From a virus, in the IMG/VR virus record IMGVR_UViG_3300025413_001414, positions 1 to 64,000 of that record: 64,000 nucleotides of DNA. The stretch is one strand, 5' to 3'. Made by a program: the position numbers and the translations under genes. Positions within the stretch are counted from its first letter, which is position 1, and every line of letters starts with the position of its first letter. Of this stretch, positions 36,497-43,952 are shown piece after piece. The notes under the pieces are model-generated. The model was not told where the DNA came from and did no database searches. It saw only the letters and a list, made by a program, of their open reading frames with translations.

Positions 36497-37132
36497 TTAT
36501 CCTTTAATAACTTCTACGTTTTTCACAGCGATTACAGGTTTAACTTCTTCTACAATATTGTAGATTTCCATATCAGCCTCTTGAGAGTAATCCTTCAGCT
36601 TATCGATTGTACCTTTAGCCACACTGAAAGAAACAACGGCTTTAACAATCTTTTCTTTATCATCTTCATCAATTTCATCACAAGCCTCAATCAATTGAGA
36701 AAGAATTTCACCATATTTATCAACCATTTCACTATCAAATGAGAAGCTCGTTTTTTCTTCAACAGCAGCTTCACCGAAGGTTTCAGTCAAATACTTAGCC
36801 CTATCTTCGTTGATAGAAATATACTTATCAGAAGGTACGAACATCATTTGAGCCGTATCCAAACCAGATTTAGCCTCCAACATGATAGAACCTGGATTTT
36901 TGCTGGTTTTATCATATACTTTAGACCACTCAACCTTACCAATTTCTTTTACTTCATCAGAAATCATATCAGCCTCGGCCTTATCACGCTTCATGTTATC
37001 TTGAAGCTCTTGAAGCTTTTGAATTTTATCGAAGAAATCAGCATCTTTCACTTTAACACGAACTTTTTCATCTTTCGCTTTAGTTGTTTTAGCGGGAGCC
37101 GACTTTTTAGCTTTTGCAAATAAATTAGCCAT
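36497..37132 (-). CDS. Hypothetical GC-richer protein (211 aa)
   Basis: A basic N-terminal stretch (AKAKKSAPAKTTKAKDEKVRVK) precedes a helical, acidic body. No motif is recognised. Codon use resembles the MoxR and VWA genes and differs from the AT-richer neighbours, and it shares their promoter class. It is preceded by the small-RNA and promoter array at 37170-37465. A role with the MoxR/VWA pair is an inference from these shared traits. Confidence 0.7.
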   Translation of the reverse strand: MANLFAKAKKSAPAKTTKAKDEKVRVKVKDADFFDKIQKLQELQDNMKRDKAEADMISDEVKEIGKVEWSKVYDKTSKNPGSIMLEAKSGLDTAQMMFVPSDKYISINEDRAKYLTETFGEAAVEEKTSFSFDSEMVDKYGEILSQLIEACDEIDEDDKEKIVKAVVSFSVAKGTIDKLKDYSQEADMEIYNIVEEVKPVIAVKNVEVIKG

Positions 37133-37169
37133 AATAATAAGTTTTAAGTTTTTTGATTGATTTGTTTCA

Positions 37170-37200
37170 CAAAGATACGAACTTTTTCAGAAACCACCTA
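37170..37200 (-). promoter_or_regulatory. Extended host-like promoter P1
   Basis: The minus strand reads TAGGTGGTTTC, 12 bases, TATCTTTG (37170-37177). It is 38 bases before the ATG of the 36497 gene. Spacing is the same as in the promoters at 37266, 37434 and 49408. Confidence 0.8.
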
Positions 37201-37212
37201 ATTTTTTATTTA

Positions 37213-37248
37213 GAAATGACATGCTAAATACACCATACCCTTCATTTC
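37213..37248 (-). ncRNA. Hairpin small-RNA unit 1
   Basis: The minus-strand RNA would have stem GAAATGA/TCATTTC around a conserved core (GGTATGGTGTATTTAGCATG). It is transcribed from promoter P2 and read into the leader of the 36497 gene unless processed. It is one of three copies of this hairpin; see 37356 and 37392. Confidence 0.65.
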
Positions 37249-37265
37249 TCTCGTTCTTTGTTACA

Positions 37266-37297
37266 CAAAGATACGACAAATTTCCGAAACCACCAAA
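37266..37297 (-). promoter_or_regulatory. Extended host-like promoter P2
   Basis: The minus strand reads TTTGGTGGTTTC (37286-37297), 12 bases, TATCTTTG (37266-37273). It would produce a transcript starting about 15 bases before hairpin unit 1. Confidence 0.85.
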
Positions 37298-37299
37298 TA

Positions 37300-37327
37300 A
37301 AAATTCCCCTCGTATAGAGAGGAATTC
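37300..37327 (-). terminator. Terminator of the two-hairpin small RNA
   Basis: On the minus strand AATTCCTCTC pairs with GAGGGGAATT and is followed by a T-run. One pair is U-G only in this orientation, which supports minus-strand use. Confidence 0.75.
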
Positions 37328-37429
37328 TTATACCAAAACAAACAGTTATGAGACTAAAGTGACGTGCCAGATACACTATACCTTTCACTTTGTAAATGAC
37401 GTGCCAGATACACTATACCTTTCATTTAC
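37300..37429 (-). ncRNA. Small RNA gene with two tandem hairpin units
   Basis: From promoter P3 the expected start falls at the first base of hairpin unit 3 (37392-37429, stem GTAAATGA/TCATTTAC). Unit 2 (37356-37391, stem AAAGTGA/TCACTTT) follows at once, and the terminator 37300-37327 ends the transcript, giving an RNA of about 130 nt. The core GGTATAGTGTATCTGGCACG is identical in both units, while the stems differ by compensated changes. No protein frame is plausible. I know no RNA family with this core. Confidence 0.75.
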
Positions 37430-37433
37430 AATA

Positions 37434-37465
37434 CAAAGATACAGCAAGATTTTGTAACCACCAAA
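37434..37465 (-). promoter_or_regulatory. Extended host-like promoter P3
   Basis: The minus strand reads TTTGGTGGTTAC (37454-37465), 12 bases, TATCTTTG (37434-37441), directly before the tandem hairpin RNA. Confidence 0.85.
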
Positions 37466-37472
37466 TTTATTT

Positions 37473-38108
37473 TTATTCAAACCAAGTCACTTTTCCAGTA
37501 AGAATATCATATACAGATCCAACTACTCTTACTTGATTTGTATTTACAAGATTATTAATAACTGGTTTAGAATTTTTGAGACTATCTACATTTGAAGTTA
37601 CATTACATTTGATTGCTTCATAAATAAAATTACTATCAGTCTTTTTAACTTTCTTAGTAGATTGTTGAATTTTCTCAATAAGAACTTGAATATGATTGTC
37701 AAACTTACTATTTGAGTTGACCGCTGCAGTAACCGCACCACAACTAGTATGGCCCATTATAACAATTAGATTAGTATGTAGATTCAAAATAGCATACTCT
37801 ATACTTGATAAGTTATCATCATTTATAACATTGCCAGCAACTCTAATTACAAAAAGTTCTCCAAGACCTTTATTAAATATTATTTCTGGAGAAACTCTTG
37901 AGTCAGCGCAAGTAATAATAACAGCTTTAGGATTTTGACCTTTAGATAAAAAAAGTCTGGTTAACGAATCTCGATTTTTACTGCTAAATAATCCAGAAGT
38001 ATATTCATTATTTCCAGATTTTAACCAAGTTAGAAGTGAATCATTTTTAGATTGTGAGAAACTTAAATTACTAATTAAAAGTAATAAAATAAGGATAAAA
38101 TTTTTCAT
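37473..38108 (-). CDS. Exported beta-class carbonic anhydrase
   Basis: A 211-residue protein with a signal peptide (1-19, ending SFSQ). The beta-carbonic-anhydrase zinc ligands are Cys67 in ITCADSRVSPE, His120 and Cys123 in MGHTSCGAV, with the Asp69-Arg71 pair present. The enzyme interconverts CO2 and bicarbonate, here in the periplasm. I know of no established role for it in phages. It may alter host envelope pH or carbon supply during infection. All catalytic residues are intact, so it is probably active. Confidence 0.92.
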   Translation of the reverse strand: MKNFILILLLLISNLSFSQSKNDSLLTWLKSGNNEYTSGLFSSKNRDSLTRLFLSKGQNPKAVIITCADSRVSPEIIFNKGLGELFVIRVAGNVINDDNLSSIEYAILNLHTNLIVIMGHTSCGAVTAAVNSNSKFDNHIQVLIEKIQQSTKKVKKTDSNFIYEAIKCNVTSNVDSLKNSKPVINNLVNTNQVRVVGSVYDILTGKVTWFE

Positions 38109-38109
38109 T

Positions 38110-38304
38110 TTATTTTTTTATATCTTTCGTAAATAAATTTGTTGAGAATTCAAAAAAAGATATAATATGTTCATTAACCTTGTGTTTATTTACCTTACCA
38201 CAGTTAGTACATTTTGATTCCTTTTCCTTTTCTTTAGAAGTATAATTGATTGTGTATTTATGATTGCACCCTTTACAAAGTACAAATTTATCTTTGACTT
38301 TCAT
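38110..38304 (-). CDS. Zinc-ribbon protein (64 aa)
   Basis: LCKGCNHKYTINY and SKCTNCGKVN provide two CxxC pairs of a zinc ribbon. It overlaps the upstream deoxynucleotidase gene by 17 bases and abuts the carbonic anhydrase gene (one base), so the three are co-expressed. Function unknown. Confidence 0.7.
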   Translation of the reverse strand: MKVKDKFVLCKGCNHKYTINYTSKEKEKESKCTNCGKVNKHKVNEHIISFFEFSTNLFTKDIKK

Positions 38305-38788
38305 TAAAATATTCTAATATTTTATCCCAATTTTCATAAGGAGGTTTGCCATATTGTAATTGGGTTCCTTTGAATCCTGGCCAAGGCATATCATCAATTA
38401 AATAATCTCCTATTAATAAATCTTTATTGGGTGATATAATTAACTTCTGACAAAATTTTAAATCAAAATGTTTTTCAATCCAAAGTCTTTTCTCTGTATA
38501 ACAAAGTGGATTCATATAGGATGGTCTAGTTAAAATATAAACATCAAAAGATTTTCTTAATTTATTTACTGCATCAATAGCCCCTTCCAAAGGTTCTAAT
38601 TGTAGAAAAAATCCTTCTTTAGATTGTGGGTATTTTATATCTGGATGTAATTCACGCATTTCATGATAATGTGATAAATAATCACAAATGGTATCGTCCA
38701 TATCAATATATACTATCTCTTTCCCCTTTAACTCATTATCATCAATAGGTGAATAAACATTGGTCTCAAATCTTTTTAAGTATTTCAT
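38288..38788 (-). CDS. 5'(3')-deoxyribonucleotidase-like HAD phosphatase with N-terminal tag
   Basis: VYIDMDDTICDY (27-38, nucleophile Asp29) and YLIDDMPWPGFKGT (C-terminal third) are the HAD motifs of NT5C-type deoxyribonucleotidases, which dephosphorylate dNMPs. It starts MKYLKRFETN, matching the recurring N-terminal tag. A promoter-like TTAATATATATTAATATATA block lies between this gene and the divergent one at 38825. Confidence 0.85.
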   Translation of the reverse strand: MKYLKRFETNVYSPIDDNELKGKEIVYIDMDDTICDYLSHYHEMRELHPDIKYPQSKEGFFLQLEPLEGAIDAVNKLRKSFDVYILTRPSYMNPLCYTEKRLWIEKHFDLKFCQKLIISPNKDLLIGDYLIDDMPWPGFKGTQLQYGKPPYENWDKILEYFNESQR

Positions 38789-38790
38789 AT

Positions 38791-38815
38791 TAATATATAT
38801 TAATATATATTAATA
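38791..38815. promoter_or_regulatory. Divergent TTAATATATA box
   Basis: Overlapping copies of TTAATATATA read in both directions between the divergent genes 38288 and 38825. The same box stands 10-40 bases before many other genes and resembles an AT-rich phage late promoter. Confidence 0.5.
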
Positions 38816-38824
38816 CAAAATTAC

Positions 38825-39286
38825 ATGAGACATATAAAAAAATTTGAATCTTTCTCAAGTGAAAGAGTTGGTGATGAACTAGTAACATATATTGACAATA
38901 TTTTTTATGGCTATGATAAATTTGAAAGTTTATTATCAAATGGTGAGATAGAAGAGATAACTGATGCTGAAGTTGAACGAATTAAATATTTAATTGATTT
39001 AGAAGAACCTTCACCGATAAAAAAGTATGAAATTGGCAAAAGATTTAGATCTGATAATTTTAAATCCTGTGTAAGTTTTGATATGAATTTTGGTCGTAAA
39101 AATGGAACCGGGTATATTATATTCTATAAATTTAAAGATGAATGGTGGTTAGTTGAATTATGCACAAATGAAAATGCGACATCCAGATCGCGCAATAGAA
39201 GAGCATACAAAGCTTGGTTATTAGACAGTATGGATGGTATAGAAAAATGGGCAGATACAGAACTTGAAAAAGTTTTAGAAGTATAA
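38825..39286 (+). CDS. Hypothetical protein with N-terminal tag (153 aa)
   Basis: MRHIKKFESFSSERVGDE carries the recurring tag. The remaining part is a compact alpha/beta domain (GTGYIIFYKFKDEWWLVELCT) of unknown type. The 58-residue gene at 39292 follows after five bases. Confidence 0.65.
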   Translation: MRHIKKFESFSSERVGDELVTYIDNIFYGYDKFESLLSNGEIEEITDAEVERIKYLIDLEEPSPIKKYEIGKRFRSDNFKSCVSFDMNFGRKNGTGYIIFYKFKDEWWLVELCTNENATSRSRNRRAYKAWLLDSMDGIEKWADTELEKVLEV

Positions 39287-39291
39287 TTTAC

Positions 39292-39468
39292 ATGGAAACA
39301 TATTCATTTTTTTACAACGGCAAATGGTATCAAGTTGGTGACTTTATCAGAATGGGTTTATTTAGAAGTGCTTGGGAAATAATACACATAATTGACGGTG
39401 GATCCACTGTAATAACAAGAAACGGAAAATATAAAAAAATAGAAGGTAAGGTTAGAATATCAGATTAA
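39292..39468 (+). CDS. Small SH3-like protein (58 aa)
   Basis: An ATG at 39292 opens a 58-residue frame to TAA 39466-39468: FFYNGKWYQVGDFIRMG, AWEIIHIIDGGSTVI, KYKKIEGKVRISD. The pattern of short strands suits a small beta-barrel. It is in operon with 38825 and converges with the HNH gene, overlapping its end by nine bases. Confidence 0.6.
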   Translation: METYSFFYNGKWYQVGDFIRMGLFRSAWEIIHIIDGGSTVITRNGKYKKIEGKVRISD

Positions 39469-40056
39469 ATAATATTGCTTATTTTCTTTGTTATATCCAA
39501 CGACTCCACTTTTGTATAGTTCAAAAATAATTTTTTCAGCTTTTGCGTGGCAGTTATTATGTTCTTGCACTGTACATATATCCAAATTTAATAAATTATT
39601 ATTTGATTTATCTCCATCTATATGATGAACAACTTCCCCCTTTTCAAGTGGTCTTCCAATTTTCTCTTGCATTAAAAAGATATGCTCTCTTATTCTTCCT
39701 CCATATACAGAAGAAGTTGATTTATTCAAATATTTATAATCTGATCCTACATATATACAAACATATCCATTACTATCAATAATTTTTGATCCAATGAGAT
39801 GATCATGCTTATTTGGATTCTTTTTATTATAAGATTTGGTAGCTAAACTAAAAACATTTCCGCAATTTCCACAAAAATGCTCGTAATTATTATTAGCTCT
39901 TTTTGGTGAAAAATTATCAGATGTTCTTTCAAATAGAGAATAACAATTATCACATTTTAATTTATATGTTTTCCTTTTTCTTTTCTTTTTAAATAATTTA
40001 CCAGCAATTGATTTAAATTCAAATTCGGATTCTATATAATATATATCTATTATCAT
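39460..40056 (-). CDS. HNH homing endonuclease (198 aa)
   Basis: VVHHIDGDKSNNNLLNLDICTVQEHNNCH (in two parts around residues 141-170) is an HNH_3-type nuclease motif with all its His and Asn residues. The N-terminal half has two CxxC pairs (CDNC, CGNC). It is a free-standing homing enzyme between operons. A TTTTTAATATATA box precedes it. Confidence 0.85.
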   Translation of the reverse strand: MIIDIYYIESEFEFKSIAGKLFKKKRKRKTYKLKCDNCYSLFERTSDNFSPKRANNNYEHFCGNCGNVFSLATKSYNKKNPNKHDHLIGSKIIDSNGYVCIYVGSDYKYLNKSTSSVYGGRIREHIFLMQEKIGRPLEKGEVVHHIDGDKSNNNLLNLDICTVQEHNNCHAKAEKIIFELYKSGVVGYNKENKQYYLI

Positions 40057-40121
40057 AACTTTTTATTTTTATATATTAAAAACAAAAAGTCAAAAATTTC
40101 AAAAAAACAAAGTTTTTGTCT

Positions 40122-40457
40122 TTACATTGAAAATGAATTTCCGCATCCACAAACACGAGAAGCTTGTGGATTGATCCATTCAAAACCTCTACCATTTAAC
40201 CCATCAGAGTAATTTAATTCGGTTCCCCACAAATATAATAAAGATTTTTTATCAACTAAAACTTTAAGCCCGCCATCAACATCAAAAACTTCATCAACTC
40301 CTTCCTGAATTTTATCATCAAAATCCATGGTATAGCTCAAGCCACTGCAGCCCCCACCCTTCACTCCGACTCTGAGGTGGTGTGTATCTGGTGTGATTCC
40401 TTCTTTCATCATTAATTCTATGATATGTTCTAAAGCTTGATTTGTAACGGTTATCAT
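40122..40457 (-). CDS. IscA/ErpA-type iron-sulfur carrier
   Basis: At 111 residues it has the family length. VKGGGCSGLSY gives Cys37, and VCGCG near the end gives Cys103 and Cys105, the three ligands of A-type Fe-S carriers. It delivers 2Fe-2S or 4Fe-4S clusters to apoproteins. In the phage it could serve a phage or host metalloenzyme during infection. It overlaps the upstream gene by four bases. Confidence 0.93.
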   Translation of the reverse strand: MITVTNQALEHIIELMMKEGITPDTHHLRVGVKGGGCSGLSYTMDFDDKIQEGVDEVFDVDGGLKVLVDKKSLLYLWGTELNYSDGLNGRGFEWINPQASRVCGCGNSFSM

Positions 40458-40768
40458 AATATTTGATTTAATTTTTGTTCTCTAATATATGATTGATATT
40501 TACTAACTGTATCATTACAATACTTTGAGGTAAATTTCATATCATATTTTATAATATATTTATAATTCTTTTGCTTTTTAAAGAAGCTGTCGTAAAAGTG
40601 TCTCTCTAATTCTTCGATTAATTCACAATTATAAAAAATAAAATGTCTTTCAGAGTGCTTAGAATATTTTATAATTTGTGGAATATCTATTTTTTCATTG
40701 ACAATTATATGCAACAATCCACCATCAAATGTCACATTTACTATCACTATTTCATTTTTAAAACTCAT
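40454..40768 (-). CDS. Hypothetical protein with shared C-terminal motif (104 aa)
   Basis: The N-terminal half has beta-strands (IVIVNVTFDGGLLHIIV). The end YIREQKLNQIL matches the tail found at 24127, 26652 and 44569. It is translationally coupled to the IscA gene. No family recognised. Confidence 0.6.
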   Translation of the reverse strand: MSFKNEIVIVNVTFDGGLLHIIVNEKIDIPQIIKYSKHSERHFIFYNCELIEELERHFYDSFFKKQKNYKYIIKYDMKFTSKYCNDTVSKYQSYIREQKLNQIL

Positions 40769-40770
40769 AA

Positions 40771-41067
40771 CTAATAATCATAGTCGTCATCATCTTCTTG
40801 ATCTTCATCTTCTTCGTCATCATCCTCAGAATAGAACTCCTCATAATCAGGATAATCGATAGCATCATTGTCCTTGAAAAAAAGAATTAAGTCTTTTATT
40901 TCTTTAATATTTAAGCCTACATTTTTGATTTTTATCATTTTGTCATCTTCTTCTAAGATTGTATATTCTATCTTAGAGTCATTTTGTAAATCGTCTAATT
41001 TATCAAATACAACACTTCTATCTTGTGATTCATCTAAGCTATAATATTTGCAAAGTTTCATAAGCAA
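40771..41067 (-). CDS. Acidic-tailed hypothetical protein (98 aa)
   Basis: About 70 residues of mixed structure (LNIKEIKDLILFFKDNDAIDY) are followed by a tail of D and E (residues 79-98). Such tails are common on DNA mimics and on chaperone-like proteins. It is two bases from the next gene of the operon. A TTTAATATATA box lies upstream. Confidence 0.6.
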   Translation of the reverse strand: MLMKLCKYYSLDESQDRSVVFDKLDDLQNDSKIEYTILEEDDKMIKIKNVGLNIKEIKDLILFFKDNDAIDYPDYEEFYSEDDDEEDEDQEDDDDYDY

Positions 41068-41070
41068 TTT

Positions 41071-41805
41071 TTATTTTTTCAATTTTCTATATATTAAAGT
41101 ATTGGATAAAATTTGTTTATCACTTGAATCTTCCCATTTAGCAGATATCATTAAATTATCACCAATTAAACTAACTGTATAATATCTATTTTTACCAATT
41201 CTGAAAGTGGCATAGTTGTCTTCTATCTTGATAGGTTCAACATCATCATTTTGATTACCATCAAAATTAGTTAGTGTTTTTACAAAATCAAAAGTTTCAT
41301 TTTTTTTGTAGTATTCATTTTTTAAAAGTTTTAAGAATGGATCAACTTCTGGTAAGACTTGATTTTTTCTAACACCAAATACATCTTTCCATTTCATCGC
41401 TATGGTTATGTGAAAATCCTGCTCAGAAAGTCCGTATTTTTTCCTGACTTCTTGTAATTCTTCGGATTTTACTACCACAAAATAAGCACGATTGCCATTT
41501 TTTTCAGCAGTTCCCAAACCAATTAAATTTACATTAAATTCCATACTGAATATATGTTCCAGACTATTTACAAATTTATCTATACCTACTTCTTTGCAAA
41601 GTCTATTATACTCCATAACATTTATCACGGTAATATGATACTTTCCATGATCTCTATTTTTTTGAATATTTATATATTCCTCATATTCATCATTTAAAAT
41701 ATTTTTAAGCTTTTCTAAATATGTGGCTACCATTTCTGGATAAATATTTACACCAATATAATTATTACCTATTGTATCGGTAATATAGGATAGTCTAGTA
41801 TTCAT
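41071..41805 (-). CDS. 2H-superfamily phosphoesterase-like protein
   Basis: Two H-x-T motifs, YHITVINV (His57, Thr59) and FHITIAMK (His132, Thr134), are spaced as in the 2H phosphoesterases (cyclic phosphodiesterases/ligase-like), which open 2',3'-cyclic phosphates on RNA. The last 70 residues are an additional beta-rich domain. Together with the CCA-adding enzyme just upstream it suggests tRNA-end repair, as an inference. Confidence 0.75.
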   Translation of the reverse strand: MNTRLSYITDTIGNNYIGVNIYPEMVATYLEKLKNILNDEYEEYINIQKNRDHGKYHITVINVMEYNRLCKEVGIDKFVNSLEHIFSMEFNVNLIGLGTAEKNGNRAYFVVVKSEELQEVRKKYGLSEQDFHITIAMKWKDVFGVRKNQVLPEVDPFLKLLKNEYYKKNETFDFVKTLTNFDGNQNDDVEPIKIEDNYATFRIGKNRYYTVSLIGDNLMISAKWEDSSDKQILSNTLIYRKLKK

Positions 41806-41839
41806 AATCTATATATAGTTATTTTTTATTTAAAAAGAT

Positions 41840-41962
41840 AATACAAAAATAATACCATTATCAAGTGCTAAGACAGAAGAAGAGATAGTAAAATTGAACC
41901 ATTATACGAATCTTCAACCACTATGTGGTAAAATAAATAGAGATATCAAAAAGGAAAAATAG
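41840..41962 (+). pseudogene. C-terminal remnant of an HNH endonuclease
   Basis: On the plus strand, bases up to TAG 41960-41962 encode IIPLSSAKTEEEIVKLNHYTNLQPLCGKINRDIKKEK (here in one frame, about 37 residues). This matches the tail of HNH enzymes such as the one at 17670 (HIIPSSWAKTEEEV, FNNFQPLW). No start or upstream half is present. Confidence 0.75.
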
Positions 41963-41967
41963 TAAAG

Positions 41968-43143
41968 TCATATAATTTCTTTAAATTTTTCAATTTCTAA
42001 TCTCTTTATTTCCTTACCTAATTCAGCACCTTTGAATCCTTGTTTCATTAACTCTTCAGCTGAAACAGATGGTTTGTATTTTATAAAAGCCAAATGAGTT
42101 GCATCATTTATTTGATTTATTTTATACCAATCTAAGATAACTTCATCACTAACTCTCGCAACTGTTCTCTTTTTATACATTTCTGTAACATCATCTACTT
42201 TAAAATCTAAAAGAGATATCAAGAAAACTATCCTTCTAGCCATATCCACTTCAATTTTACAATCTTGAACTAACTTATCTAATATATTTTTGTTTTCTTT
42301 TAACAAATTAGCTAAGTAAACTTCTAAATATTTAGAATCTCTGATATCAGTATTGATTTTAAAGCCAGGTAGAATTTCTTCCCATAATCCGAATTTAGTC
42401 AATAGATTTAAATATTCTGAAAAATCTTTGGCTTGTTTGAAAGCTTTTTTAAGCTCATCCCAAATTCTCTCTTGTGATACATCATCTTTTGGACTTATAC
42501 CTCTTAATCTATTATCTTTTCTTATGGCTTGATCCGTTTTAGAATCAATCTTACCACCAGTTCTTGTGGCAAACCTCAAAATTCTAAGGATTCTTAGACG
42601 ATCTTCTATAAATCTCTTATTAGCATCACCTACTGCTCTAACTATACCATTTTTTATATCATCAACACCACCAACTAAATCAACTATCTGTTTGTTTTTA
42701 ATGTCATAGAATAGAGCATTCATAGTCAGGTCTCTTCTATTACAATCATCTTCAATAGTTACATCACCACCTACTTCAACTTTTTTTTCATCGCCTTTCG
42801 TATCTCTACCACCAGAAATATCCCTTCTATAAGAAGCAATTTCATAACCGCCTGGTTCATCTTTTGTATAGACTCTTAATACACCAAAATTTTTACCTTG
42901 TTCATCAGAAATATTGAATTCTTTTAATATTTCTTTTGATTCATTAGGAAGAGCATTTGTTACCAAATCATAATCTTTTGGTTCTATACCTTGTATGAAA
43001 TCTCTAACTGCACCACCGACTAAAAAGATGTCTTTACCTGCTTTAATATAAGCATTTGATATGTCTATAATATCATTTGGTAGAGGAATTTCTGTTGAGA
43101 TTTTATTCTCATTTATAAATTGTCTATATCTTTTAATTTTCAT
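41968..43143 (-). CDS. tRNA nucleotidyltransferase (CCA-adding / poly(A) polymerase family) with N-terminal tag
   Basis: A 391-residue protein. The class II nucleotidyltransferase motif FLVGGAVRD (40-48) is followed by PKDYDL (Asp57/Asp59) and [10 protein letters not shown]. The RNA-binding helices contain [13 protein letters not shown]. It adds or repairs the CCA end of tRNAs. The first residues [13 protein letters not shown] match the recurring tag with an IxE site, unusual for a housekeeping enzyme and suggestive of packaging. A truncated second copy is at 43625. Confidence 0.9.
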   Translation of the reverse strand: MKIKRYRQFINENKISTEIPLPNDIIDISNAYIKAGKDIFLVGGAVRDFIQGIEPKDYDLVTNALPNESKEILKEFNISDEQGKNFGVLRVYTKDEPGGYEIASYRRDISGGRDTKGDEKKVEVGGDVTIEDDCNRRDLTMNALFYDIKNKQIVDLVGGVDDIKNGIVRAVGDANKRFIEDRLRILRILRFATRTGGKIDSKTDQAIRKDNRLRGISPKDDVSQERIWDELKKAFKQAKDFSEYLNLLTKFGLWEEILPGFKINTDIRDSKYLEVYLANLLKENKNILDKLVQDCKIEVDMARRIVFLISLLDFKVDDVTEMYKKRTVARVSDEVILDWYKINQINDATHLAFIKYKPSVSAEELMKQGFKGAELGKEIKRLEIEKFKEII

Positions 43144-43611
43144 TTTGGTTCATTTTTTTCTTTCTTTCTATCCAAGCAAGTTTCATTTTTAACTTGTGTT
43201 CTTCTGATTTTGGTTTACCTTTTCTTATCTCTGATAGCTTCTTTTTTGTTTCTTCGAATAACTTTTTACCTTTTTTTGATTGAGATAATTTCATTTTTGC
43301 TTCTTCTTACATAGGAATTCCCTTATTCCAAGATTTTGTTCCTTTTTTAGTTTTGGAAATTTTGTCTTTTGTGTTGTTTGAGTGCTTCTTACCATAAAAA
43401 CTATTTTTTTACCTAACTTTGATTCTGATTTCTTTTTCCTAGTATCTTCTGGTTCTATCCTACCTGTCAATGCTTTAGATATTTTACTTTTTGTTTCTTC
43501 TGAAAGAGTGTCGACATATTTTGGATGATTTTGTCCTGCAGATGTTGATCCTATGTAGAATTTAGGTAATTTATCACCACTATAAGTAACTAAGTATGTA
43601 ACATATTTCAT
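43134..43611 (-). pseudogene. Broken GIY-YIG endonuclease
   Basis: The 106-residue opening frame (43291-43611) has YVTYLVTYSGDKLPKFYIGST at the start, as in GIY-YIG enzymes, but the core is missing and NUMOD3-like DNA-binding units follow at once (LSEETKSKISKALTGR). Further NUMOD3 units continue in another frame (about 43134-43296: [19 protein letters not shown]). Deletion and frameshift have inactivated it. It lies between a complete and a truncated CCA-adding enzyme gene. Confidence 0.75.
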
Positions 43612-43624
43612 ATGTAAATATAAA

Positions 43625-43870
43625 TTAAAATTTTAATATATATAAATTAATTAGTTCTAAAACTTCATCTGGAGTAGCATCAGTGCATAAGTCAAAATCC
43701 TTTGGTCTCTCATTATTTAGAAAGTCTCTAACCGCACCACCTACTACAAACAATTTTTTATGATGTTGTTTGAACAATTGATGTAAATCTTTAACAGATT
43801 GTGTAATAATATTCCACATATCACTTTTACTTTCTAAAAATTCATTGTATTTAGTATTATCATCTTGCAA
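43625..43870 (-). pseudogene. N-terminal fragment of a second CCA-adding enzyme
   Basis: The 81-residue frame contains [20 protein letters not shown] and DLCTDATPDEVLEL, colinear with residues 40-75 of the complete enzyme at 41968 but clearly diverged. The protein stops after the first motif block, right where the GIY-YIG remnant begins. It was probably interrupted by that insertion and then lost its 3' part. Confidence 0.8.
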
Positions 43871-43952
43871 ATGTAGTCAAAATTTTAATATATATGGACA
43901 AAGAAGATCAGGTCGTGGATATTTTAATGGTGTAAAAACTAATATATAAGTA

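Noticed and set aside
36461-37123. Two plus-strand frames opposite the 36497 gene
   Set aside because: They are antisense shadows. The minus-strand gene has a promoter, codon bias and terminator.
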